From Cryptosporangium arvum DSM 44712 (GTDB lineage: Bacteria; Actinomycetota; Actinomycetes; Mycobacteriales; Cryptosporangiaceae), in assembly GCF_000585375.1 (NCBI RefSeq), contig NZ_KK073874.1, positions 8,219,913 through 8,283,912 on the forward strand: DNA of 64,000 nt. The letters run 5' to 3'. Positions within the stretch are counted from its first letter, which is position 1. Each line of letters opens with the position of its first letter. Positions 56,175-64,000 of the stretch are shown in pieces. A program made the position numbers and the translations under genes. The notes beneath the pieces are model-generated. The model had not been told where the DNA came from, did not search any database, and was given only the letters and a program-made list of their open reading frames with translations.

Positions 56175-57501
56175 TCTGGCGCGCGGCGCGCTCCCCCGAG
56201 CTCAACGACGTGTTGGTGGTGGCGGCCGAGAAGTAGTCGCCGGCATAGAGGACCCGGTCCGCCGGCGACCGACTTCCGAGGAAGCGCCCCAGCGCCGCGG
56301 TGCTGCCCGGGGAGCGCGTCGGCGCGCAGGGGTTCCACCGCTTCACGAACGACATCTCCACCCGCCCGGCCAGACCGCGCAGGCTCTCGAGCTTCGCGAT
56401 CTCACCGAGGGCGGCGTCGGCGACGGAGACGTCGTCGGCCTCCCAGTGCCGGCGGCACCACTGGTCCCGCCAGGAGAACGTCATCAGCCCCTTCCCGTCC
56501 GGGGCTCTCCCGGGCGCCCGGCGGTGATCGTTGATCCACACGAACAGGTCCCGATGCTCGGACTTCGGGACGTTCACCCAGATCGCCTCCTCGGGCAGGC
56601 GCTCGGTGAGTCCGAACATCACCTGGATGCTGCGGACGAGCCGGAGCGTCGTGAAGTAGTCGCGCGCCTCGGGCGTCATCTGGGGGAAGATCTGCGGGAG
56701 GTCGAGCGCGGGAACGGCGAAGACGCAGTAGTCGGCCGATTCGGTGCGTTCGGCCCCGTCCGCGGCCCGCCACGTGACCTGCACCTCGTCGCCCGTCACC
56801 TCGACGTGCTCGACCCGGCAGCCCAGCCGCACGTCCAGGTCCTTCGCCAGCCCGAGCGGAAGGAACGACATCCCCTCGGGCGAGTTGAAGTACGAGCCTC
56901 CGAGCAGGTAGTGCTGGATCGTGAAGAGCACCAGGCCGATCGTGAACTGATCGGCGTCGACCAGGTTCATGGCGCGGCCGAGCGGGCCGACGACGTACTC
57001 CAGCAGCTCCTCGTTGAGGCGCCGCTTGCTGTAGTCCTCGGCCGACTCGTCCCAGTCGGTCGCGCCGGAGAAGTCGTCCCAGCGGAGCGTCGACCGGGCC
57101 CGCCGGACGTCGCGGAGCAGCCGGATCGCCTTCAGCTTCGATCCCGGGCCGAGCAGCCGGGACCGCACCAGCTCCCCCACCGGCCACTGGGCCGCCGGGT
57201 CGACCCGATGGACGTCGGTGCCCCTGAGCGTGCCGATCAGCCCGCTGGTCGGCACGACCTTGCTGGTCAGGCCGGCGTCGGCGATGAGGCGTTTCATCTG
57301 GACGTACGACGACGTGAGTACCGACGCGCCGGTGTCCAGGAGGTAGTCGCCCACCCGTTCGGACTGCATCCGGCCACCGACGCGATCGCTCGCTTCGAGC
57401 GTGATCACGTCGGCTCCGGCCTGGGTCAGCCGGAACGCCGCGGTCAGACCGGCGATGCCCGCGCCGACGACGACGACCTTCCGGCCCGCGAGATCGGTCA
57501 T
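56161..57501 (-). CDS. FAD-dependent amine oxidase / PPOX-like oxidoreductase
   Basis: A 446-residue flavoprotein: GAGIAGLTAAFRLTQAG (FAD loop, 13-29), LEASDRVGGRM with the ribose-binding Glu, GDYLLDTGASVL, a helical substrate domain, and the C-terminal FAD-contact LYAGDYFSAATTNTSLSSGE. It fits the flavin amine oxidase/protoporphyrinogen oxidase/phytoene desaturase superfamily. Its ATG overlaps the terpene synthase stop (57498-57501). The pairing suggests oxidation or desaturation of the terpene product. It is the last gene of the protease-terpene synthase-oxidase operon. Confidence 0.88.
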   Translation of the reverse strand: MTDLAGRKVVVVGAGIAGLTAAFRLTQAGADVITLEASDRVGGRMQSERVGDYLLDTGASVLTSSYVQMKRLIADAGLTSKVVPTSGLIGTLRGTDVHRVDPAAQWPVGELVRSRLLGPGSKLKAIRLLRDVRRARSTLRWDDFSGATDWDESAEDYSKRRLNEELLEYVVGPLGRAMNLVDADQFTIGLVLFTIQHYLLGGSYFNSPEGMSFLPLGLAKDLDVRLGCRVEHVEVTGDEVQVTWRAADGAERTESADYCVFAVPALDLPQIFPQMTPEARDYFTTLRLVRSIQVMFGLTERLPEEAIWVNVPKSEHRDLFVWINDHRRAPGRAPDGKGLMTFSWRDQWCRRHWEADDVSVADAALGEIAKLESLRGLAGRVEMSFVKRWNPCAPTRSPGSTAALGRFLGSRSPADRVLYAGDYFSAATTNTSLSSGERAARQIIGA

Positions 57502-58499
57502 CGGTCCATCCCTTCGAAGATCAGGTCGTCGGTTCCGCCGAGGCTCTCGAGCGCTCCGGCACGGCCGTACCGGTCCGTGCGGGCGTACCAGGCGAGGTGG
57601 CCGCTGAGCAGGTGTTCCAGACCGACCACGTAGGAGGCGGCGGCCCGCCGCGCACGATCGTCGAGAGCCAGCCGGTCGAACGCCACCAGCACCGCGTCGC
57701 GCCGGCTCAGGAACTCACCCAGCCGTTCGACGAAGATCCGGTGGGCCAGCTCGACCGCCTCCGGCAGGCTGCACCGTCGCTCCTCACGCAGGCTGAGCAC
57801 GACGTTGTGGGACTCGCCGTTCGCGAGCTCCCGGTCGAGCGAGCGCAGATCCTGGATGACGATCATGAGGTGCCCGGACGTGGACAGCAGCGCCGCGAAT
57901 TCCGGGCTGTCGCGCACGGCCGCCGGGAGGACGATCCCGTCGGCGAACTCCGCCAGGTCCGCGAGCACCGGCCAGGCGAACGTGTTCATGCGCAGGTCGA
58001 AGTAGGCCCCCGGCGCGGGAATCCGGTTCGCTGCCCGGAACTCGAGCTCGCGGACCAGGCTCCGGCAGTAGTCGTCGAGATGACCGAGCAGGCGTTGGCG
58101 CAGTGGAGCGGGCACGGCGGAGAGCCGGTTCCTGCGCAGATCACTCAACGCGGTCAACAACGGTCCGGACGCGGGGGCACCGGCCAGGACCGCCGACACC
58201 TGGTCCGCGGCCCTGGCCGCGTTGGCGGGCGACCCACCCAGGCGGTGCACGTCGAAATGGTCGTCGTACACGAACATCCAGGCCACGAGTTCGGCCAGCG
58301 TGCGAAGCTCCTCCGCGCCCGCAGCGGGATAGAGGGACGCGACGAGCAGGTCGAAGCGCGCCCGCTCGAACTGCCGGTTCAACTCGGGCGTGGCCAGACC
58401 GGACCGCTGCAGCCAGTGGCGCAGTCGCGCACCGAGCGTCGTGGAGTGCGGGTTGATCCGGGCCGGGAACGGAACGCGCAGGACGGGAACGTCGATCAT
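57498..58499 (-). CDS. Class I terpene synthase-like protein (atypical NSE motif)
   Basis: A 333-residue all-helical protein of the bacterial class I terpene cyclase family. The aspartate-rich motif is present: DDHFD at 79-83 in MFVYDDHFDVH. YFDLRMNTFAW near 166-176 matches the conserved effector region (pyrophosphate-sensor Arg). The second metal motif, normally N-D-x2-S-x3-E, reads QDLRSLDRE (216-224): Asn is replaced by Gln while Asp, Ser and Glu remain. HLAWYARTDRY near the end matches the W...RY motif. It should ionise a prenyl diphosphate, but the altered Mg2+ site makes activity uncertain. No prenyl synthase gene adjoins. Confidence 0.82.
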   Translation of the reverse strand: MIDVPVLRVPFPARINPHSTTLGARLRHWLQRSGLATPELNRQFERARFDLLVASLYPAAGAEELRTLAELVAWMFVYDDHFDVHRLGGSPANAARAADQVSAVLAGAPASGPLLTALSDLRRNRLSAVPAPLRQRLLGHLDDYCRSLVRELEFRAANRIPAPGAYFDLRMNTFAWPVLADLAEFADGIVLPAAVRDSPEFAALLSTSGHLMIVIQDLRSLDRELANGESHNVVLSLREERRCSLPEAVELAHRIFVERLGEFLSRRDAVLVAFDRLALDDRARRAAASYVVGLEHLLSGHLAWYARTDRYGRAGALESLGGTDDLIFEGMDR

Positions 58500-58504
58500 C
58501 GCGG

Positions 58505-59260
58505 TCAGAATTCGCCGATCGTCTCGGTGATCCAGTCGGCGGCGACGTCGACGCGGGCCGTGGTCTCCTCGCCGCTGTGCGGGCAGCCCGGGCCGCTGCT
58601 CTCGGTCGACACGACCTCCGGCCCCGCCTCGGTCATCCGGAAGTACGGTGCGCCGGAGTCGAGCAGGCAGGCGCTCGTGTCCGGCGCCGGCTCCTCGCCG
58701 GTCACGCCGATCGTCGAATCGTCCACACTGGCGACCGTGAACAGGCCGGTCTGCAGATGCTCGGCGGCGGTCGTCAAGCCACCTTTCAGAGCGCCCCAGC
58801 CGGTCAGCCGGAGTTGCTCGCCGGCCTCGGGCTCGATCGCGGCGACCATGATCGGCTCGATGTCGGTCACCGGGGTCTCCAGCCGGGCCAGCGCGATGTC
58901 GTTGACCGGGGACTGCCTCACCTCGGTCACGGCCACGTCCACTCCGCCGTCACCGTCGGCCTCGACCCGGCCGAGCACCACCGTCGTGTCATAGGGCACC
59001 GGGCCACCGACCCGCTTCCCCGCGACGTCGTGGAAGCAGTGCCCGGCGGTCAGCACCCACTCCGGCGCGACGAGCGCGCCCGAACATCCGCTGTCGCGGG
59101 TAGTGCCGTCGGAGTTCGGGATGCCGGTCATCGTCAGCCGGGCCGCGAACTGGAAGTTGCCCTCGTCCACCGGGACGCCGTTGGCCAGCGCGTGAGCCGG
59201 TGACGCGGTCAGCACCAGAGCGGCACCGACAGCTAGGACGAATATCGAAAGCGAACGCAA
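58505..59260 (-). CDS. Secreted trypsin-like serine protease (S1)
   Basis: A 251-residue protein from TTG 59260, chosen because AAGGAG is 5-6 bases upstream and it gives a clean signal peptide (RSLSIFVLAVGAALVLTASP-AHA). The catalytic triad is present: His74 (LTAGHC), Asp121 (VNDIALARL) and Ser202 (CLLDSGAP, a variant of GDSGGP). Cys pairs fit two or three disulfides. The zymogen segment is minimal. The open frame extends far upstream without support. It is the first gene of an operon with the terpene synthase (5-bp gap), and TAGGACTCCTT lies 18 bases upstream of the start. Confidence 0.85.
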   Translation of the reverse strand: MRSLSIFVLAVGAALVLTASPAHALANGVPVDEGNFQFAARLTMTGIPNSDGTTRDSGCSGALVAPEWVLTAGHCFHDVAGKRVGGPVPYDTTVVLGRVEADGDGGVDVAVTEVRQSPVNDIALARLETPVTDIEPIMVAAIEPEAGEQLRLTGWGALKGGLTTAAEHLQTGLFTVASVDDSTIGVTGEEPAPDTSACLLDSGAPYFRMTEAGPEVVSTESSGPGCPHSGEETTARVDVAADWITETIGEF

Positions 59261-59277
59261 GTCAACTCCTTGATAGG

Positions 59278-59288
59278 TAGGACTCCTT
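59278..59288. promoter_or_regulatory. MarR-regulon palindrome, site 2
   Basis: TAGGA-C-TCCTT, one mismatch from the perfect palindrome, just upstream of the protease ribosome site. It would control the protease-terpene synthase-FAD oxidoreductase operon. Confidence 0.65.
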
Positions 59289-59612
59289 TCTAACTTCCGG
59301 ATCGGCGGACGAGCGGCAAGGGACGGATTCCGGTCACTGACGCCGGACGGCGCTCCGTCCTCCACGCGTCGATCGATCGCCGATTCGACGGTGTGACCAG
59401 CGCAGACACCGGGCCGTCCCGCCGAGTTCATCCGGTGCGACGTCGACCACATGAGACCGTGGTCACGCCGGTCCTCCCGCCTCCGTCTGGGCAGGCTCGA
59501 CCCGAAACGGACCCATCCGACGAGGAGCCCCGCTCCGGCACATCCGGCTCGAAGTCGGCCATCCTCGCAGCTGAGCGGGGTCGGTGGCACTCGGAAGCAA
59601 CCGCTAACGAGC
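59289..59612. other. Divergent intergenic region, protease operon / marR
   Basis: About 320 bases with no supported gene. Open frames crossing it are extensions of the protease frame or unrelated low-complexity sequence. It should hold the two divergent promoters; no further palindrome of the TAGGA type was seen inside it. Confidence 0.5.
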
Positions 59613-59629
59613 TAGGATGACGTGTCCTA
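59613..59629. promoter_or_regulatory. MarR-regulon half-sites before marR, site 3
   Basis: TAGGA and TCCTA arms are both present but 7 bases apart instead of 1 (TAGGA-N7-TCCTA), 14 bases before the marR ATG and overlapping its leader. The different spacing could give weaker autoregulation. Confidence 0.5.
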
Positions 59630-59643
59630 CCGAAGGCGGTCAG

Positions 59644-60240
59644 ATGATCGACGGCACGGCCGACCTGGATCGGCGGCTGGCGGATACCGTCGAGCGGCTC
59701 GCGAACGGCTTGCGCGCGCTTGCTCAGCGCAGCGCCCGCCGGCACAACCTGTCGCCGCTGCAGCAACAGGTCGTGCTCGCACTCAGCCGGCAGCCCCCGG
59801 CCCGGCGCGAGGTCAACGCGCTCGCCGGCGAGTTCGACGTCACCACACCCACCGTCTCCGATGCCGTGGCCGCGCTCGAACGCAAGCAGTTGCTGACCCG
59901 CTCACCGGGCTCGGACGGGCGTCGACGTGTGCTCACGCTCACCGAGCTCGGCACCACCGTCGCCGAGGAGCTCAGCGGGTGGGACGGCTCGCTACTCGAA
60001 GCGCTCTCCGTCCTGCCGGTGGAGGACCGGGCGACGACGCTGCACACGCTGCTGCGCGTCATCGCCGACCTGCAGCGCCGGGGCGCGATCAGCGTCGCGC
60101 GCACGTGCACGACGTGCCGGTTCTTCCGGCCCGACGTGTACCCCGATCCGGCCGCTCCGCACCGGTGCGAGCTGCTGCAGATGCCGCTGCCCCTCACCGA
60201 GCTCCGGACCGACTGCCCGGAGCACGAACTGGTCGGATAG
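59644..60240 (+). CDS. MarR-family regulator with four C-terminal cysteines
   Basis: A 198-residue protein. MarR winged helix at about 35-110: LSPLQQQVVLALSRQPPARR, EFDVTTPTVSDAVAALERKQ (recognition helix) and the wing RSPGSDGRRRVLTLT. After the dimerisation helix comes an unusual C-terminal segment with Cys155-x2-Cys158 (TCTTCRFF), Cys175 (PHRCELL) and Cys191 (TDCPEH), which could hold zinc or an iron-sulfur cluster. ATG 59644 has GAAGG 7 bases upstream. It is surrounded by TAGGA-N-TCCTA palindromes in front of catalase, SDR/DUF4331 and the protease-terpene operon, so a redox-responsive repressor is the natural reading. Confidence 0.88.
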   Translation: MIDGTADLDRRLADTVERLANGLRALAQRSARRHNLSPLQQQVVLALSRQPPARREVNALAGEFDVTTPTVSDAVAALERKQLLTRSPGSDGRRRVLTLTELGTTVAEELSGWDGSLLEALSVLPVEDRATTLHTLLRVIADLQRRGAISVARTCTTCRFFRPDVYPDPAAPHRCELLQMPLPLTELRTDCPEHELVG

Positions 60241-60254
60241 CGGCCGGTCGGGCG

Positions 60255-61721
60255 TCACAGCGCGCCGATCGCCTCGCACGCCTTGCGTACGCCCTCGCCG
60301 TAGGCGGGATCGGCCTTGGCGCAGTTCGCGACGTGGCGTTCGACGGTCTCCCGGCGGGCGCCCTTGATCGCTCGCGCGGTGTTGTCGAACAGCACCTGCT
60401 GCTGCGCGCCGGTCATCGACCGGAACAGGTCACCCGGCTGCTCGTAATAGTTGTCGTCGTCGGCCCGGAAATCGAACCGATCGGCGGTGCCACCGACGGC
60501 CCGGGCCGGCTCGGCGAACGCCGGCTGCTCGGGCCAGCGTCCGAAGCTGTTCGGCTGGACGCCCGGCACGCCACCCTGGTTGCCGTCGACACGCATGGCC
60601 CCGTCCCGGTGGTACGAGTTCACCAGCCGCGCGCCCCGCGGGTAGTTCACCGGGATCTGGTGGTGGTTGACGCCCAGCCGGTAGCGGGCCGCGTCCCCGT
60701 AGGAGAACAGACGTCCCTGGAGCATCTTGTCCGGGCTGAGCGAGATGCCCGGCACGACGTTCGCCGGCGTGAACGCGACCTGCTCGACGTCGGCGAAGTA
60801 GTTCTCCGGGTTGCGGTCGAGTTCGAGCACGCCCACCTCGATCAGCGGGTAGTCCTTCTTGCTCCACACCTTCGTCAGGTCGAACGGGTGGAAGCGGTAG
60901 TCCTCGGCGTCGCGCTCCGGCATGACCTGGACGTAGAGCTTCCAGCTCGGGAAGTCGCCGCGCTCGATGGCGTCGAACAGGTCGCGCTGGTGGGACTCGC
61001 GGTCCTGACCGATGAGCGCGCCGGCCTCCTCGTCGGTGAGGTTCTGAATCCCCTGCTGGGTGCGGAAGTGGAACTTCACCCAGTGACGCACCCCGGCGGC
61101 GTTGACGAAGCTGAACGTGTGGGATCCGAAGCCGTGCATGTGGCGGTAGGAGCGGGGAATGCCGCGCTCGCTCATCACGATCGTCACCTGGTGCAGTGCT
61201 TCCGGCAGGTTCGTCCAGAACCCCCAGTTGTTCTCCGCGCTGCGCATGTTGGTGCGCGGGTCACGCTTCACGGCGTGGTTCAGGTCGGGGAACTTCAGCG
61301 GGTCGCGGAAGAAGAAGACCGGAGTGTTGTTGCCGACGACGTCCCAGTTGCCCTGCGGGGTGTAGAAGCGCACGGCGAAGCCACGGATGTCGCGCTCGGC
61401 GTCGGCCGCACCGCGCTCGCCGGCGACCGTGGAGAAGCGCACGAACGTCTCGCACGTGTTGCCGACGGCGTTGAAGAGCTCGGCCATCGTGTAGCTGCTG
61501 ACGTCGTTGGTGACCGTGAAGGTGCCGAACGCGCCGGAGCCCTTGGCGTGCATCCGCCGCTCGGGGATGACCTCGCGGTCGAAGTGTGCGAGCTTCTCCA
61601 GCAGCCAGAGGTCCTGCAGCAGCACCGGCCCACGTGGACCCGCGGTGAGACTGTTCTGGTTGTCCGCGACCGGCGCCCCGGCGGCCGTGGTCAGCGGATC
61701 GAGGTTGTCTTCGGCGGCCAT
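60255..61721 (-). CDS. katA: Monofunctional heme catalase
   Basis: A 488-residue small-subunit catalase that dismutates H2O2. The distal His58 is in [16 protein letters not shown], the distal Asn131 in [14 protein letters not shown], and the proximal heme-ligand Tyr in [24 protein letters not shown] and NHHQIPVN are also typical. It is convergent with marR (14-bp gap) and divergent from a beta-lactamase gene. The perfect TAGGA-C-TCCTA palindrome is 19 bases upstream of its ATG. Peroxide-inducible control by the MarR protein is inferred. Confidence 0.96.
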   Translation of the reverse strand: MAAEDNLDPLTTAAGAPVADNQNSLTAGPRGPVLLQDLWLLEKLAHFDREVIPERRMHAKGSGAFGTFTVTNDVSSYTMAELFNAVGNTCETFVRFSTVAGERGAADAERDIRGFAVRFYTPQGNWDVVGNNTPVFFFRDPLKFPDLNHAVKRDPRTNMRSAENNWGFWTNLPEALHQVTIVMSERGIPRSYRHMHGFGSHTFSFVNAAGVRHWVKFHFRTQQGIQNLTDEEAGALIGQDRESHQRDLFDAIERGDFPSWKLYVQVMPERDAEDYRFHPFDLTKVWSKKDYPLIEVGVLELDRNPENYFADVEQVAFTPANVVPGISLSPDKMLQGRLFSYGDAARYRLGVNHHQIPVNYPRGARLVNSYHRDGAMRVDGNQGGVPGVQPNSFGRWPEQPAFAEPARAVGGTADRFDFRADDDNYYEQPGDLFRSMTGAQQQVLFDNTARAIKGARRETVERHVANCAKADPAYGEGVRKACEAIGAL

Positions 61722-61739
61722 TGCTCACTCTCAGTTCAG

Positions 61740-61750
61740 TAGGACTCCTA
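61740..61750. promoter_or_regulatory. MarR-regulon palindrome, site 4
   Basis: Perfect TAGGA-C-TCCTA followed by TCGA as in site 1, between the catalase (61721) and beta-lactamase (61824) genes. It is much closer to the catalase start. Confidence 0.75.
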
Positions 61751-61823
61751 TCGACACTGTGTCAGAATGGACCGCGGCAGGACAAGTCAAACCTGACTCA
61801 CTCAAGAAAAGAGGGCATCTGAC

Positions 61824-62684
61824 ATGGTGCGGCTGTTCGCGGTGGCAACCTCGCTGGCCTTGGTGTTCACCGGGTCGGCGGCCACCGCCGCCCCGTCCGA
61901 TACCCGCGATGCCCTGCGTCGGTTGGAGTCGACCTACGACGCCAGGCTCGGCGTCTACGCGGTCGACACCGGCACCGGACGCACGGTCGCGTACCGGGCC
62001 GACGAGCGGTTCGCCTACGCGTCGACGTACAAGGCGCTCGCCGCGGCCGCGGTGCTCGACCGCACCGACCCCGCCGACCTGAACCGGGTCGTGCGCTACA
62101 CCGCCGCCGACGTGGTGGACGGCTCGCCGGTCACCGCGGAACACGCCGGGCGGGGCCTGCCGCTCGGCCGGATCGCCGAAGCGGCGATCACCAAGAGCGA
62201 CAACACGGCCGGGAACCTGCTGTTCCGCGAACTCGGCGGCCCGGCCGGCTTCGAGCGGGAACTACGCTGCCTCGGCGACCGGGTGACCTCGGCGGACCGC
62301 CTGGAGCCTGCCCTCAACGGTGCGGTGCCCGGCGACGTCCGCGACACCAGCACGCCGCGCGCGCTCGCCGCCGACCTGCGTGCCTACGCGCTCGGCGACG
62401 CGCTCGACGTCGCGGACCGGGGCCGCCTGGTCGGCTGGCTGCGCGGCAACACCACCGGCGCCGAGCTGATCCGCGCCGGCGTCCCGGCCGGCTGGATCGT
62501 CGGTGACAAGACCGGCGCCGCTGAGTACGGAACCCGCAACGACATCGCGGTGCTCTGGCCTCCGTCCGGTGCGCCGATCGTCCTCACGGTGCTCTCCCGC
62601 AAGACCGACGCGGACGCGAAGTACGACAACGCCCTGATCGCCGATGCCGCCCGCGTGGTCTCGGCCGAGCTGCGGTCGGCATGA
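61824..62684 (+). CDS. bla: Class A serine beta-lactamase
   Basis: A 286-residue exported enzyme with a Sec signal peptide (about 1-22). Active-site elements: Ser-x-x-Lys in [11 protein letters not shown] in TKSDNTAGN, the omega-loop Glu in RLEPALNG (E-x2-L-N), and K-T-G in [11 protein letters not shown]. All catalytic residues are present, so penicillin or cephalosporin hydrolysis is expected. ATG 61824 lies in a modest GAGGGCATCTGAC context. The stop overlaps the next gene by ATGA. No BlaI/BlaR regulator is nearby. Housekeeping class A enzymes are common in soil actinomycetes. Confidence 0.94.
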   Translation: MVRLFAVATSLALVFTGSAATAAPSDTRDALRRLESTYDARLGVYAVDTGTGRTVAYRADERFAYASTYKALAAAAVLDRTDPADLNRVVRYTAADVVDGSPVTAEHAGRGLPLGRIAEAAITKSDNTAGNLLFRELGGPAGFERELRCLGDRVTSADRLEPALNGAVPGDVRDTSTPRALAADLRAYALGDALDVADRGRLVGWLRGNTTGAELIRAGVPAGWIVGDKTGAAEYGTRNDIAVLWPPSGAPIVLTVLSRKTDADAKYDNALIADAARVVSAELRSA

Positions 62685-63133
62685 CGCACACGACGCGGAT
62701 CACCGTCCGCAGCGACGACATCGACGCCAACGGGCACGTGCGTGACTCGAAGTACCTCGACTACGCGGTGCACGCGCGCTGGGTGACGCTGGCGCACGCC
62801 GGGCTCGACGCCGGGAAACTGGTCGCGGCCGGGCTGGGACCGGTCAACCTCGAGGTGTCGATCACCTACGCGCGCGAGGTGGTGCTCGGCGACGAGATCG
62901 CGGTCGAGACCCGGTTCGAGTACCCGTCGCCGAAGCTCGTGAAGGTCGTGCAGACGCTGACCCGGCGCGACGGGATCGTCGCCGCGCAGGTCGTCAGCGT
63001 CACCGGGCTGATGGACCTGCGCCGGCGCAAGCTCGTCGACGACGCGGCCGGACGCTACGGCGAGTTCCTGAGCGACCTGACCGTGGTCGATCTCGTCCCG
63101 TTCACAGGCTCTGCCCCCCGGACAGATCGATGA
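62681..63133 (+). CDS. Hotdog-fold acyl-CoA thioesterase (4HBT/FatA-like)
   Basis: A 150-residue single hotdog domain: [20 protein letters not shown], with the catalytic-type Asp/Asn-H of the 4-hydroxybenzoyl-CoA thioesterase family (D-x-x-G-H-V-N position reads D-A-N-G-H-V-R), [20 protein letters not shown] and [20 protein letters not shown]. It starts on an ATGA overlap with the beta-lactamase gene and ends 32 bp inside the convergent SDR remnant. Substrate unknown. Confidence 0.85.
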   Translation: MTHTTRITVRSDDIDANGHVRDSKYLDYAVHARWVTLAHAGLDAGKLVAAGLGPVNLEVSITYAREVVLGDEIAVETRFEYPSPKLVKVVQTLTRRDGIVAAQVVSVTGLMDLRRRKLVDDAAGRYGEFLSDLTVVDLVPFTGSAPRTDR

Positions 63134-63563
63134 CGCTCCCGGTGGACCACTGGAACGCGTCGGAGAGAACGGTGGGCACGGCCGCGGTGATGTCGTCGAC
63201 CGTCGCGATGCGACCCTGAGCGATCGTGTGCGCGGCTAGTTCCTGCACCTGCGGCGCGTGCATGATCCCGCCGCCGAAGTCGGTGTCGACCGCGCCACCC
63301 ATCAGCGTGTTGACCCGGATTCCCCGGTCGGCGAGCTCGACGGCCTGGTACCGGGTGAGTGCCTCCACCGCGCTCTTGGTCGCGGCGTAGGCCGCCATGC
63401 CCGGCACCACGCCGCGGGTCAGCGCGGTGGTGACGTTGAGGATCCGGGCGCCGTCGGCGAGCAGGGGCAGCACGCTCTGCGTCAGGAAGAACGGCCCCCG
63501 CAGGTTGACGGCCACGAGCTCGTCGAACTGCGCCGGGGTGGTCTCGGCGAAGGGCGCGTACAC
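63102..63563 (-). pseudogene. SDR lacking the N-terminal Rossmann half
   Basis: The frame begins around the NNAG position (upstream codons read ..LEDAGIGVYAPFAETTPAQF) and contains the catalytic part: INVTTALTRG-region Ser/Thr, AYAATKSAVEALTRYQAVEL (Tyr and Lys) and [15 protein letters not shown]. About 85 residues with the TGxxxGIG cofactor loop are missing. The preceding codons run straight into the region just after the IclR stop. It cannot bind NAD(P) in the normal way, so it is probably a deletion pseudogene. GTG 63563 is the first possible start. Confidence 0.65.
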
Positions 63564-63628
63564 CCCGATGCCGGCGTCTTCGAGCGGTCGCGCCCCGATC
63601 GACAGCGAATGTCCGGTGAGCGGACGAA

Positions 63629-64000
63629 TCAGTGGCCGGCCGCGGCGACCCGGCGCTCGAGCGCGATCGCGGCGCGGTGGACCGGCGCCGCGAAGCGCTC
63701 GGCCGGTCGCACCGAGGTGGCGACCTGCAGCGCCGCGCGGGCTCCGCCGGGCAGTACGATCGGCACCGCGTAGCAGGTCACCCCGCCGAGCTCCGGGCCG
63801 TGCACGACGGCCTTCCCGACGTGCCGGCGGCCGGTGGGACGCAGGACCTGCCCGGCCGCGGTGGAGGCCGGCATGTCCGCGCCCGCCCGGGCGTCGATCG
63901 GCAGCGCCTCCCGGCCCGGCACCATCTCCAGCGCCACGAAATCCTCCGCCCGCGGCACGACGAGCGACACCGCGCCACCGGTCAGCTCACGCAGTTCCCG
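63629..64000 (-). CDS. IclR-family regulator, partial (runs off the right edge)
   Basis: About 123 C-terminal residues are inside the window, all from the IclR effector domain: LRELTGGAVSLVVPRAEDFV at the edge, EALPIDARAGADMPASTAAG, VLRPTGRRHVGKAVVHGPEL, TCYAVPIVLPGGARAALQVA and the ending AIALERRVAAAGH. The helix-turn-helix part lies beyond 64000. It is followed by the headless SDR fragment with no spacer of its own. Confidence 0.75.
   Translation of the reverse strand, partial: RELRELTGGAVSLVVPRAEDFVALEMVPGREALPIDARAGADMPASTAAGQVLRPTGRRHVGKAVVHGPELGGVTCYAVPIVLPGGARAALQVATSVRPAERFAAPVHRAAIALERRVAAAGH

Overview
The window is a high-GC stretch from an actinomycete. Start codons are a mix of ATG, GTG and TTG, often behind clear AGGAG-type ribosome sites, and many genes overlap by ATGA or GTGA. 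A family-level resemblance to Cryptosporangium/Frankia-type soil actinomycetes is an inference from gene content (paired GAF-ANTAR proteins, Asp23 clusters, DUF4331, DUF5994/DUF5996 remnants), not something that can be proven here. No rRNA, tRNA, CRISPR array or intact mobile element was seen. The only mobile-element trace is a broken IS5-type transposase.

Layout, left to right. 1-864: decayed fragments (STAS-like, response-regulator receiver). 865-4418: drug-resistance-type locus (FAD monooxygenase, MFS exporter, divergent TetR with two matching operators). 4437-10587: leftward six-gene catabolic operon (SnoaL-like, RraA-like, aminotransferase, TetR, DUF3500, gamma-glutamyltransferase-like). 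10588-11500: LysR tail and IS5 remnant. 11513-11641: a 42-residue Cys/Tyr/Asp-rich protein with three copies of a nine-residue motif, bounded by hairpins. 11878-15731: ECF sigma factor plus an Asp23/Gls24-AmaP envelope-stress cluster. 15769-20306: hydrolase, SigF/B-type sigma factor, STAS protein, two GAF-ANTAR proteins. 20414-24974: transaldolase, transketolase, TerC. 25011-31060: a 58-residue zinc-ribbon protein, antiporter, desaturase and nitroreductase-like gene, mixed with several shortened genes. 31420-37878: OmpR-type two-component system, MMPL exporter, copper monooxygenase-like lipoprotein and an orphan NarL-type regulator. Three of these promoters share one motif.

38096-54117 is rich in plant cell-wall polysaccharide functions: a GH120 beta-xylosidase, then a mannan locus (ABC importer, GH2 beta-mannosidase, ROK repressor, secreted GH26 beta-mannanase, LacI-like sensor without a DNA-binding domain). 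AT-rich operators sit before the importer/ROK pair and before the mannanase. Between them are a sigma-like/zinc-finger membrane protein with a His-rich tail, a MerR regulator with a strong leader hairpin, and a SpoIIE-type phosphatase.

54339-61750 looks like one redox-type regulon. The palindrome TAGGA-N-TCCTA occurs before an SDR/DUF4331 divergon, before a protease-terpene synthase-FAD oxidoreductase operon and before a catalase; a wider-spaced version precedes the MarR gene itself. The MarR protein carries four C-terminal cysteines. The window ends with a class A beta-lactamase, a hotdog thioesterase, a headless SDR and a partial IclR regulator. A recurring theme is shortened genes that keep the start and end of a family but lack the middle (YihY, DUF5996, RsbW-like).
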